From contig NC_088788.1 in assembly GCF_949628265.1 (NCBI RefSeq), positions 1,302,001 through 1,366,000 of the forward strand: DNA of 64,000 nt. The letters are read 5' to 3'. Positions 1-10,300 of this stretch are shown here, piece after piece; position 1 is the stretch's first letter; every line of letters starts with the position of its first letter. The notes beneath the pieces were generated by a model. The model ran no database searches, was not told the DNA's origin, and saw only the letters and a list, made by a program, of their open reading frames with translations. Origin of the DNA: Cloeon dipterum (Eukaryota > Arthropoda > Insecta > Ephemeroptera > Baetidae). Position numbers and translations under genes: made by a program.

Positions 1-1623
1 GGCGTCGGCAAAACCTGCCTCATCAACAGGTAAATCTGAATTAATTTGTTTTAAATTTAATCGTTTGCCTAACAATAATTTTTATCCCTTTGGTAAAATA
101 TTTTTAAACCCTACTAATTATTCCCAAACTGTACGTCATGTCAAATTCTTCTTATAAAACTTCAAAGAAGCCAAAAACTCCATCCTCCTTCTTAATGTGA
201 CTTTCCTACCCCTTTCAACCCCCTGTTAATAACCATTTTCCAGATTTTGCAAGCGAATCTTCGACTGCAATTACAAGATGACGATCGGCGTGGACTTTGA
301 GGTGGAACGTTTCGACATAATTGGAGTTCCATTCAGCCTTCAAATGCAAGTCAAAACTTTTTAAACCTGATTTTATTTATTTATTTATTTATTTTTCGCG
401 CAGGTGGGACACGGCTGGCCAGGAGAGGTTCCGCTCCATCGCCACCTCTTACTACAGGGGAGCCAACGGTGCGCGTTCGCATTCAATTTAACCGAGTTGA
501 AATCATTTAAAAGTCCCGTTTCAGCTCTGGTATTGGTTTTCGACATGACCGACCTTGAAACTCTTAAGAACAGCCGCCAGTGGATGAACGAGGCCATGGC
601 TGCAAACTGGCATGGACCAAAACCACTTGTTTTTCTAGTCGGAACAAAAAAGGACTTGCTATTAAAAACGGTAAATACAAATAAATACAGTTTTTATTCA
701 TTTCTTTCGTAAAAGCTGAATTATTGATTTCAAAGTTCGTCCTTGACGTAGTTTCTGAGCACACCAATCGATTCCTGAGGGTCGAATTAGGTAAATTGGG
801 CGTTTTTCTGACCAAAAAGTGCAAAAAACTTTTTTCCCGCCAAAACAATATGAATGCGAGAAGTGCGCATGCGTCAGAACTAGTTTGAGCACTTGCAGAC
901 GAGACTGCCTGTACGAATGACTTCTTTGTCAGATCCAGCCAGCTCTCACGCATGCGCACTACTCGCATTCATATTGTTTTGGCGGGAAAAAAAGTTTTTT
1001 GAACTTTTTGGTCAGAAAAAACGCCCACTTTACCTAATTCGACCCTCAGGAATCGATTGGTGTGCTCGGAAACCTCGTCAAAGACGCGGTCTTTTAAGTA
1101 GGCATTCATTTTCAAAAGGAAACAATAGTCAAGGGTCGTTGACAGCTCTTTTTACTCGCTCCAGATGGGGCATAAAATACGGCTCTCCTGCCATTGTTGT
1201 CTTTATTTTAACGTCAAGATAATGTTACAAAGGACAAAATGCAACACACACCACACGTGTAGGGCAGATGTGATTTTTTTTTGTTCCGCATTTTAGGAGC
1301 CATCTATAAAGTTGGTGGAGGCGAAGGCGGCGCAAATGTCTCGAGAGCTGGGCGCCGAGTTGTGGCTTTTGTCTTCCTGTACAGGTGACAATGTGCTCGA
1401 CTTCTTCTTCCGATTGGCCGCCCTCAACTTCGACAGATCCATTTCGAGGGAACTCGAAATGATTACCGCCAGGGAGACAAAATTTGGCTTCGATTTAGTC
1501 AGTACGTTTGATCCAAAAAGTGCATTGCTGGGGAAATTTAATTTATTTATTTTTAATTCAGGTCCAAAGAGGCTGGAGAAACCAAAGCCGACGACAAGCA
1601 GGAGCTCGAACAACTGCTGTTGA
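1..1623 (+). CDS. Rab34/Rab36-like small GTPase, 5' partial
   Basis: This is the 3' part of a Rab GTPase gene; the first exon enters from outside the window. Exons: 1-29, 244-345, 404-468, 525-670, 1297-1501 and 1562-1623, all joining in frame. Visible motifs are the P-loop GVGKT at the very start, the switch I region (MTIGVDFEVERFDI), WDTAGQERF (switch II, catalytic Gln), the guanine-specificity motif GTKKD, and a C-terminal CC (…SSNNCC) for double geranylgeranylation. The sequence 'TIGVDFEVERF' and the length of the C-terminal tail fit the Rab34/Rab36 branch, which works at Golgi, late endosome/lysosome and ciliary membranes; the branch is inferred, the Rab family is certain. The intron at 346-403 uses a GC-AG donor (AAT|GCAAGT); the neighbouring GT at 350 would break WDTAGQ. 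The 626-bp fourth intron of the visible part holds an M1 foldback element. Confidence 0.93.
731..1095. repeat. M1 foldback MITE, copy 1 (Rab intron)
   Basis: Long inverted-repeat element. The left arm reads TTTCTGAGCACACCAATCGA then TTCCTGAGGGTCGAATTAGG; the right arm is its reverse complement and ends near GACGCGGTCTTTTAA. The interior carries a second nested inverted pair around GCGCATGCGT. Spurious open frames run through both arms. No transposase. Confidence 0.9.
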
Positions 1624-1665
1624 ATTTGAGAATGTGACCAATTGATTTAAAAGGTGCAAGAACAA

Positions 1666-1671
1666 AATAAA
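1666..1671 (+). terminator. Poly(A) signal of the Rab gene
   Basis: AATAAA 43 bp after the TGA stop, in an A-rich context; the obvious candidate for the Rab 3' end. No downstream GU-rich element was assessed. Confidence 0.55.
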
Positions 1672-1734
1672 ATAATTAAGTAGGCACGAGAAAATTTTTG
1701 TATTAATTACAACCCTCTAAAATCAATAAAAATC

Positions 1735-2535
1735 TACCCTAAAAATCCTTTGGCTGTCTAGGGGAGGTTAAGACGAGTCGAATGAAGTGCGGTTTTTGTA
1801 ATTCTGACTGTTAGAGCTTGAGATATGGCAATTTAAAAGTTGGCAAAAAAAATGAAAAATTTAATTTTTTGGTAATATTGCGAAGGCCAAATCTCGGGTT
1901 CTAACTATCAGAATTGTAAAAACTACCCACAGTTCGACTCATCTCAACCTCCCCTAGACAGCAAATGGGATTTGGGGGTGATCAACCCTCATCCCCCTTC
2001 AACCCCGTGCATTGAAGTAACGAGAAAAATCACTTTCGGCAAAACTTTTATTTGATCCCAACCTTTTAAAATTTATACAAATCAACCCTAAACTACCCCT
2101 TTTACCATTTATAGAAAGTTTAATGTGTAAATATAAAAATCTAAGCAGTAGAACCGGAAATTTCACAGTATTTTTATAATCAATTTTTACCACGGAGGCA
2201 GGAAAAATGGGCAAATTGGGGTTGTTGGGGGTAGGTGGTCACCCCTAAAATGCATTGGCAATCTAGGGGAGGTTGATACGAGTCGAATTGTGTGCCGTTT
2301 TTGTAATTCTGTTGGCTCAAACCCGAGATTTGGCGATTACAATGTTGGAAAAAAAATTGAAAAACTTGATTTTTTAGTAATATTGCGAATGCAAAATCTG
2401 GGGTTCTAACAGTCAGAATTGTAAAAACTACCCACCGTTCGACTCATCACAACTTTCCCTGGATAGCCATAAGGTTTTGGGGATGATCAACCCTCATCCC
2501 CTTCAACCCCATGCATTGCAATAGCGATAAAATCG
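1735..2535. repeat. R3 foldback repeat, two units
   Basis: Two units (about 1735-2010 and 2240-2525). Each unit is itself an inverted repeat: a left half with TCTAGGGGAGGTTNANACGA and a right half with AAATCTCGGGTTCTAA, CAGAATTGTAAAAACTACCC and CAACCTCCCCTAGACAGC. The 230 bp between the units is AT-rich and shows nothing further. No coding capacity. Confidence 0.8.
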
Positions 2536-3151
2536 CTTTCGGCTAAATTTTTGATTTAAATGATTAAAATATTTTCTGAAATTCTATAATTTCCACCTCC
2601 GCTTATTGCTTCGAAGGGACGGAAACTGCATGAATGGCGGAAGCTGTGTTGGCTGATCTTGGCGCTTGTCGGACGCAAGATAAGAAAGGCGAGAGCTGCT
2701 CCTCCGACATCCGTTCTCGCAGCTATACTTTTTTATCTCAATTTCGGGCCGTAACACTTGTTGAGCCGCTCTCTGCCGCTAAAAACAAGGCGAATGCTTT
2801 TGTTCTCTCAGCCTCTCGAAAGAAAAATAATTTTTTATTATAGAAAAAAATCAGAAAAATTGATCTGAACAGCAATTGGATTTTTTTAAATTTTTTAATG
2901 GCATTTTAATGATTTTTAATAGAACTATATTTTTACTTTTCAGGAAGTAGAACTGAGATAAATAAATAGAATAAAAAAAATCTGCTGTCAAGATGAAATT
3001 AACAACCCCGTGGCGCCGTGCCGTGTTTTGTGCTTGGCGTGCCCCTCCCGTCGAGAAGAAATTCAGAGAGTCGAGAGGCTCTTTTTCTCGAGATCAGTCG
3101 TCTGGTTGCAACGTCGCACTCCTCGCACTCCGGCGTTGTCGGAGGAGAATC

Positions 3152-3173
3152 AAGAGAGAGAGAGAGAGAGAGA
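3152..3173. repeat. (GA)n microsatellite
   Basis: About ten GA units inside the LanB1 promoter-like region; GA tracts of this kind are GAGA-factor-like in insect promoters, but function here is inference. Confidence 0.9.
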
Positions 3174-3296
3174 AAGACGCCGCTGCTGGGCTGGCTTCTG
3201 GCCTGAGTTTTGAGTGAGTTAGTCAGTCGCGCGGCGAGAGAGGCTGAGAGGAGAGGGAGAGCAGCCCAAGATCCAAAATAAAGTGAGTGACTTGCT

Positions 3297-3322
3297 TCGT
3301 TCGTTCGTTCGTTCGTTCGTTC
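3297..3322. repeat. (CGTT)n microsatellite
   Basis: Six to seven perfect TCGT/CGTT tetranucleotide units just after the putative first-exon donor. Confidence 0.95.
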
Positions 3323-3914
3323 GGCCTGGTGTTGTGGTGTTGTGAACCTCCTGCGGGACCCTTGGAGGGCCCCTTCCGGCCCAGCTGCTTAAGGCCCCGC
3401 TCGGTGAGTCGCCGGGCCCGAACGGGCCCACCGAACGCACAGATGCGCCGCCGCCGTCGCGGTTTTTGTCCCTCGGCGAACGCACACGCTGCATTCCAGC
3501 CGGCCGCTCGCGCCTCGCAAACAGCACAATTCGGAGAAATTTAACTCTCCCCTGCTCCCGAATCGACTGCTCGTCTAATTTTAAAATTTAAATTTAAATT
3601 CCGATAAAATTATTTATTTTTTAATTAGAGTGTGAATCTTTAATGAGCAGATTTGGGTCGAAAGTCGCGGATTGTTATCAATGTGGCTGTTGGGGGAGGT
3701 CACTGGTTCCTCTCTTTGCGCCACTAACCTTTCAACTTTGCCGGAAGGACAGAATAAACAACGTGAAGATTCGCACGCGCCCATTCAACGCAGAAAATGT
3801 TTTTAAATTGTTGTTCGAAGAGGCTAACAGATGGCGCCAATGTATACTTTGGTAATTAATTTAATTTTACGGCTTTTCCGCTGCGATTTCAGACTAAATC
3901 CTGCTAATTTTGCA

Positions 3915-4205
3915 TTCTTCACTTAATTTTCTCTCTTTTGACGTGCTGAAAACCAAAATCGGTTCAGCCAATCGCCGTAGAATCGAGAAAAACTATTTTT
4001 TAAAATATAAAATCTTTTCCGACGTTTCTACGGCGAATGGCTAGACTGATTTTCGTTTTTAGCCCGTCAAAATAAAGAAAATTAAGTGATGAATGCACAG
4101 CAGCAGGATTGAGTCTGAAAAATCGCAGCGAAATACCTTAAAATTAAATTTATTACCAAATTACACGGTGGCGCCGTCTGTTGGCGGCTTCGGAACACAA
4201 CTGGC
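3915..4205. repeat. R7 foldback repeat, copy 1
   Basis: Inverted-repeat element in the first (5'UTR) intron of LanB1. Left arm has GGTTCAGCCAATCGCCGT and right arm the reverse complement ACGGCGAATGGCTAGACTG; the flank ends with GGTGGCGCCGTCTGTTGGCG. A second copy lies at 44370-44665. Confidence 0.8.
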
Positions 4206-4301
4206 GAATTCCAATTTGCTTGACACTTAAGGAAAAAACCATTCGCCTAATTTTCTGCGTCTAATGCCACCTGTTAATTCCCATTTTGCAGATTCGTCAC
4301 A

Positions 4302-4325
4302 ATGCCTTTGTTGCCGAGCTGGTGA
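4302..4325 (+). promoter_or_regulatory. Short uORF in the LanB1 leader
   Basis: Seven-codon open frame MPLLPSW* in the 5'UTR exon that starts after the acceptor TTTTGCAG at 4291. It ends 36 bp before the LanB1 start. The LanB1 ATG has a strong Kozak context (GCCACCATG), the uORF ATG a weaker one (CACAATG), so re-initiation or leaky scanning is plausible. Confidence 0.6.
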
Positions 4326-4361
4326 TTTTGGACTTTCTTGGATTGCAAAAAAAGAGCCACC

Positions 4362-7300
4362 ATGTTCGCAAAAAGCAGCATCTCCCTTCTCCTCGTGTTC
4401 CTATTTTTAGGTGAGTGGATTTTTAACTAATTTCTCCAGATGCACACGATCCCATTAAGTAGTCGGTCGTAAAATTTGGTGCATTGTGCGCGCTGACATC
4501 AAAATTGGCTTTTTTTACTGCCGGCAGCTTTCATGATAAGAAAAATAATGCCTCTCGGCGGCATCCTGATGCCTCTGGTGAGGCGACTGACTTTTATTCC
4601 CGTCGCGCGAGTCGAACGAACAAAACGGGCCTGTTCTTTCTAAAAAATCGAGCTGCGTCTCACTCCAGCCTCTCATTCTCTCACAAATCGACGCAGATGC
4701 TGACCAGCTGTGGAAAATGCGACACACGGCCGCCCCGCAGCTCTTCTTCTTTCAGACGCTAATGCACCTAATTTTTAAAAATTGTATTTAATTAATTCAT
4801 GTGGCGGCTTTTAATTAACTGTCTCAATTGTGTGACGAGAGCCTTGTTGAAATTAATTCTTGGAAGTGATATGGGAGCGCCAGCAGATGTCACCAACTTG
4901 GAGTTAAATTCACAGGCGAAAATCACTGAAATTTTTAAATTCCATAATCCTAAAGAAGTTCTTCGGAGAGCCAATTTACAGATAAATTAAGATTGATGAT
5001 TAATTGAGAAGGATAATCACTGGTAGTTTTTAGTTAAATCGAGCAGTTTAATTAAATTAAATGGAGAAATTCCAGATTTTTTTCATAATTCCAAAAATAT
5101 AGAAAAATTAAATTGTTAGAATGCAACTTTTGATTGCGTTGAGATATCATCCTGAAACTTTCACTACCCGACCCAGTTTTTCACCCTGAACAACTTTCCC
5201 TACCCTGAAAAAGCTGTAGGTTTAAAGTCAAGATCACATTTTGCGACCTTTTCCGAGAAATCGATGTTTAATTTAATTTTTTTAGGGACACGGTTAAATT
5301 GTAGGCCGTGAAATTGTTTGCAAGTAAACAAATTTTCAGAATGGCCTTTTCATGGCAATCAAAAGTTGAATTTTTGAAACCGCGGCTCGAATCAATTCTC
5401 CCGAGCATGACCTTTAATTAGAAAATGTTCCCGTCATTTAAAAATCAATTTTTTTTCGCGTCCTGTTTACTTCAACGCACTGTGGCGATCGAAATTAAAC
5501 CCCAAAGGTTGATTCCGACCCTCAGGCTTTTACCCTGACATCGCCCTGAGTGTCAGATTGCGAAAAAAATGCCCAAAATTGTCAAGTTTGGTGTCGTTTC
5601 ACTGGCTTTTGACCCATCATGACTCAAATTTTGTTATAAATATTTTTCACAGCATAAAAAAATTGTTTTTGAAAATTTTGCAAACCATTTTTACGTCTGA
5701 AGCTTAGAAAAAGTAGTCAATTATCGTGTAAAATTCACAGCCCTATAGACAACACGAAATTTATCTTCAATGAATTTCTCTGTTCTGTAAGTGACAAAAT
5801 AATGTTTGAGAGTCAGACAACACGACGCTTTATTATATGTACACTTAACCGATGACGTCAGCTCCTGAATGATGCAGCTGTCGACAAGTGCAGACACGCC
5901 AATTAACAGCCGTTTTTTAAATTCCAGATTTCGGACTGGCTCAGTACGGCGCCCGAGAGCGCGTCAGACCAAGTAAGAAAAACACCATTTAATTCCTTTG
6001 TTTTATTTATAAATAAGTAGTCTCGTTCATTCGCAAATATTTGAATTTTGTCATTTTGTGCGACACAAAATATCCGTTTTTGCGAGCAGTCGTGCAGTAC
6101 CAAAAGAGTCGGTACCGTCCGCGGCCCACCTCGACGGCGCCCGATTTTTCCAGCGCCCCTCCACAGGCCTTTTCGCGCCGTCCTTTTAGCCAGGAAGAAC
6201 AACAGCCTCCGGAAGACCTGAACGAGCACCCTCTGAGTCGCACCACGGCCAACTTCCATCAGTGGCCGGCCAGAGGTCGAGGTAATTTCTGCGCAGAGTG
6301 GTGCTGGCCCCCGTTGGAAAGGAAAAACATGACAATATAACTACTCGACTTATTGGACACCTCCTAACAAACCACCGACCTAACCTCGCAATTAATCGAC
6401 AAAAGCTTGATTTTATTTTTTGTTCACTATATGTGTTTTATTTTTTCGCATGGTGATGGTGTTGCTTTTTCGTCGCCGGAACAGCGTTCGTTGGCAGAAA
6501 TTTTATTAATGTTAATACCGTCTTTTTGTCGTGTTTGGTCGTAAACCTTGAGGAATTTTTCGCAGGCGTCACGAGGCCTCACCCTTGCGAGCAGAGTTCC
6601 TGCTACCCTGCCACTGGCAACCTCCTGATCGGTAGAGAATCCAGACTCACTTCCTCCTCCACGTGCGGCTTGCGTGGACAGGTTTGTCCAATTTTCGAAC
6701 TCAAAAATGGCGAATTTATGCCAAATTTATATTCGTAGGAGCGGTTTTGCATAGTGTCGCATCTGGATACCCCGAAAAAGTGTTTCTGGTGCGACTCGTC
6801 ACAAGCTAACAACCCCAGCTTGAGCCACAGAATCGACAATATCGTGTACAGATATGCCCCAGGGTAATAAAAATGAAATTTTGGACAGCGCCAATCGATT
6901 TCTGAGGGTCAAGGCAGCGCCATTGTGGAGTTATCCAGCGGTCAAACTTGTCGCTTAATTGCGCTGGCTGTCGCTGTGGCGCTGCTGTCTCGATCTCAGG
7001 CCTAATTCGACCCTCAGGAATTCATAGACATTTTTTTCTTACGCCACCTCGCGCAATTTGCAGACAGTCGAGTTCACACCAGCACCGCACGTGGTGGCAG
7101 TCTGAGAATGGCGTGGAGAACGTCACCATTCGGCTCGATCTGGAAGCCGAATTCCATTTCACCCATTTGATCATCACCTTCAAGACTTTCAGGCCGGCAG
7201 CCATGCTCATTGAAAGGTCTTACGACTTTGGAAAGACCTGGCAGGTCCGTTTTAATTGATAAAAATTTATAAATGAGGATTATAAATTGTTTTGTTCTCC

Positions 7301-10300
7301 CCAGGTGTACAGGTACTTCGCGTACAACTGCGCGGAATCTTTCCCAGGGGTGCCGAGGCAGCCTCCAAGGACGAAGACCGATATCATTTGCGAGTCACGC
7401 TATTCCAGCGTTGCGCCGTCGACTGAAGGAGAAGTAAAAATCAATTAAAATACTTGTTTTGAGATTTTTAAGAATTTTGTCTTCAGGTCATCTTCAGGGT
7501 GCTACCACCTAACATTCCCATTGAAGACCCGTACTCTCAGGAAGTCCAGAATCTGCTTAAAATGACGAATTTGCGCATCAACTTCACAAAGTTGCACACG
7601 CTTGGCGACGATTTGCTGGACAACAGACAGGAAATTCAGGTAACTGTCCTGATTCAATGGTGTATTTGATGAAGTTTCTGAGCCCACCAATCGATTCCTG
7701 AGGGTCGAATTAGGTAGAATGAATGTTTTTCCAAACCAAAAAGTCCATCGCGATGTGCGAACTTTTTTTCCCGCCAAAACTATATGAATGCGAGAAGTGC
7801 GTATGCGTGAGAGCTGGTTTGAGGACTTGCAGAGAGACCGCCTGAACGAATGACTTCTTTGTCACATCCAGCCAGCTCTGACGCATGCGCAGTTCTCGCA
7901 TTCATATTGTTTTGGCGGGAAAAATAGTTCGCATGTCGCGCTGGACGTTTTTAACGGAAATAACATCCACTTTACCTAATTCGACCCTCAGGAATCGATT
8001 GGTATGCTCAGAAACTTCCATAAAAACGGTTTTAACTCAATTAAATAATATTTTTTGCAGGAAAAGTACTACTATGCCATCTACGACATGGTGGTGCGCG
8101 GCTCTTGCTCTTGCTACGGACACGCGTCACGGTGCCTTCCCCTGCCCAATGTGCTTCCCAGACCTGACATGGTGCACGGAAGGTGCGAGTGCACGCACAA
8201 CACCAAGGGACTCAACTGCGAGCAGTGCAAAGACTTCTTCAACGACCTGCCGTGGAAGCCAGCCGTTGGAAAACAATCGAACGCTTGCAAAAGTACGAAT
8301 TTAGATATTCTCTCTAAGAATAATTAGCAATAATTAAATTTCGTTTAGTGTGCAACTGCAACAACCACACGAATTCGTGCCATTTTGACGCGGCCGTGTA
8401 CGAGGCGAGCGGCCGAGTGAGCGGCGGCGTCTGCGACGGCTGCCAGCACAACACTCAGGGCTACCATTGCGAAGAGTGCAAGCCTTTCTACTACCAGCTG
8501 CCCGACAGACCAATGACAGACCCTTATGTCTGCCAGCGTGAGTTTATAACTCTTTTTAATAATTTTATTGCTGATATATTTTTATTTCAGCTTGCGATTG
8601 CGACATGCGAGGCTCTTTGGACGAGGGCATCTGCGACTCGAAAACCGATCCTACTGTGGACCTCGAGTCTGGCCGCTGCCATTGTAAGAAAAACGTCGAA
8701 GGACGCCGCTGCGACAGGTGCATGGCTGGATTCTGGAATTTCACCGAGGAGAACCCGCAAGGCTGCCAGGGTAATTCTATATATATATATATCAATACAG
8801 TAAAAAATTTCGTTTTTTTTACGACGATTTCCGGCTTCCGATTGGGGAAAATATTCAACACACCACACGTTTAATAAACAACGCGAAATTTATCTGGGAA
8901 CATATTGAGACTAAATACTAGCCGATCGGATCAAGATCATAAGGCTGGATAGATTTTGAAGTTTGAAAAACGCCATTTTTTAACTTTCTTTATAAGGATA
9001 ACATGGCAAATTGTAAATTCACCATTTTTTTCAAACGGAGACCCATAATAAATGGGTTCACACACACTCTATCACATGTGCTGGTCCAATGGCAGTCTGG
9101 AAACCGATATATAGATTTTTCCCGCCCATAGAAAAATTAAAATGAATTTTTTTTTTTTTTTTTGCTTTGCGACGCGCAATGTTCACGGGCGAAAATGGTT
9201 TTATTTTTGTTTAAATTCGGCCGTTCGTCCGATCATCGACCACGACCCCTCATTCAACAGGTCTCGGACGGGGCTTTTACCTGCAGTATCCTAACGACCT
9301 TTTTCAGGGTACCCCGCGACCTTAGATCCGCTCAGAGGCCAATTTTTAATGCTTTTTCAATAATTTCGAGCTCATGTGGTGACAATTTTTCCTCCTTGCC
9401 TGTCACTGACCTTCCTTCAGGTCGCACAACCTGAGATCCGGCTCCGGACGGTTTTTTATGGTTTTCCCAGCGCCGTCGCTTATATTTGAGTCTTTTAACT
9501 TATTAATAAATAAACTCTTTAAGGTTTCTGACTTTATTTTTAATTTTATAGAGTGTATGTGCAACTCTTTGGGGACAATCAACAACCAGGGTTGCAACTT
9601 CTACACTGGAGAGTGCACGTGCAAACGTTACGTCACGGGGCGCGACTGCAACCAATGTCTGCCGCAGTTCTACGGTTTGTCTGAAGAACTGGACGGTTGC
9701 AAACCGTGCGACTGCGACCTTGGCGGCAGCTTCGACAACGACTGCGATGTCATCACAGGCCAGTGCAGGTATATTAAAAATTATTTACGAAAGGTACTGA
9801 ATTCTAATTGATTTCGTTCATAGGTGCCGACCTCACGTGACAGGCCGGAATTGCAACGTCCCTGAGCAGAGCTTTTTCTCTGGATACCTCGATTACAACG
9901 TGTATGAAGCGGAATACTCCAAAGGATCAGAGGTGAGAAAATTTACTGAAAATTTCGTGGTTTATTATTTGACACTAAGTAAAAATGCGAATTAAATTGA
10001 ATATTTCAGCGGTGCCCTCATGGACACTCGTGGTCTGGCACAGTAAGAGAAAATTTATAATTTTCTAATTTGTGTTGGTAGTTTTGTTCACTAAAGGAGG
10101 AGAAGGAGGTGTTGGAGGAGAAATAATTAACCCTGCTTTTATATATAGTTCTAACTCAATAACTTAATTTCTACACGTAAATTAATTTAAAAAAATTCGT
10201 ATTTTTCTACAGAAATGCCAAGTTGTGATCAGAGAGCCGTACAGGGACGGAAGGGATCAGACCTGGACTGGAATCGGCTTCATGAAGGTGTTCGAAAACT

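Larger units (their letters stand above)
3000..3560 (+). promoter_or_regulatory. LanB1: Probable LanB1 promoter and non-coding first exon
   Basis: A CpG- and GC-rich stretch directly upstream of the laminin gene in otherwise AT-rich DNA. It contains an initiator-like TCAGTC at about 3222 and possible splice donors AAA|GTGAGT at 3283 and TCG|GTGAGT at 3401, either of which could join the 5'UTR acceptor at 4291. No TATA box is obvious. Assignment to LanB1 rests on position and strand only. Open frames here look like chance products of low AT content. Confidence 0.5.

Noticed and set aside
564..1222. Long overlapping frames on both strands
   Set aside because: They lie in the arms of an M1 foldback element and recur with small changes in the other M1 copies; no domain, no start context.
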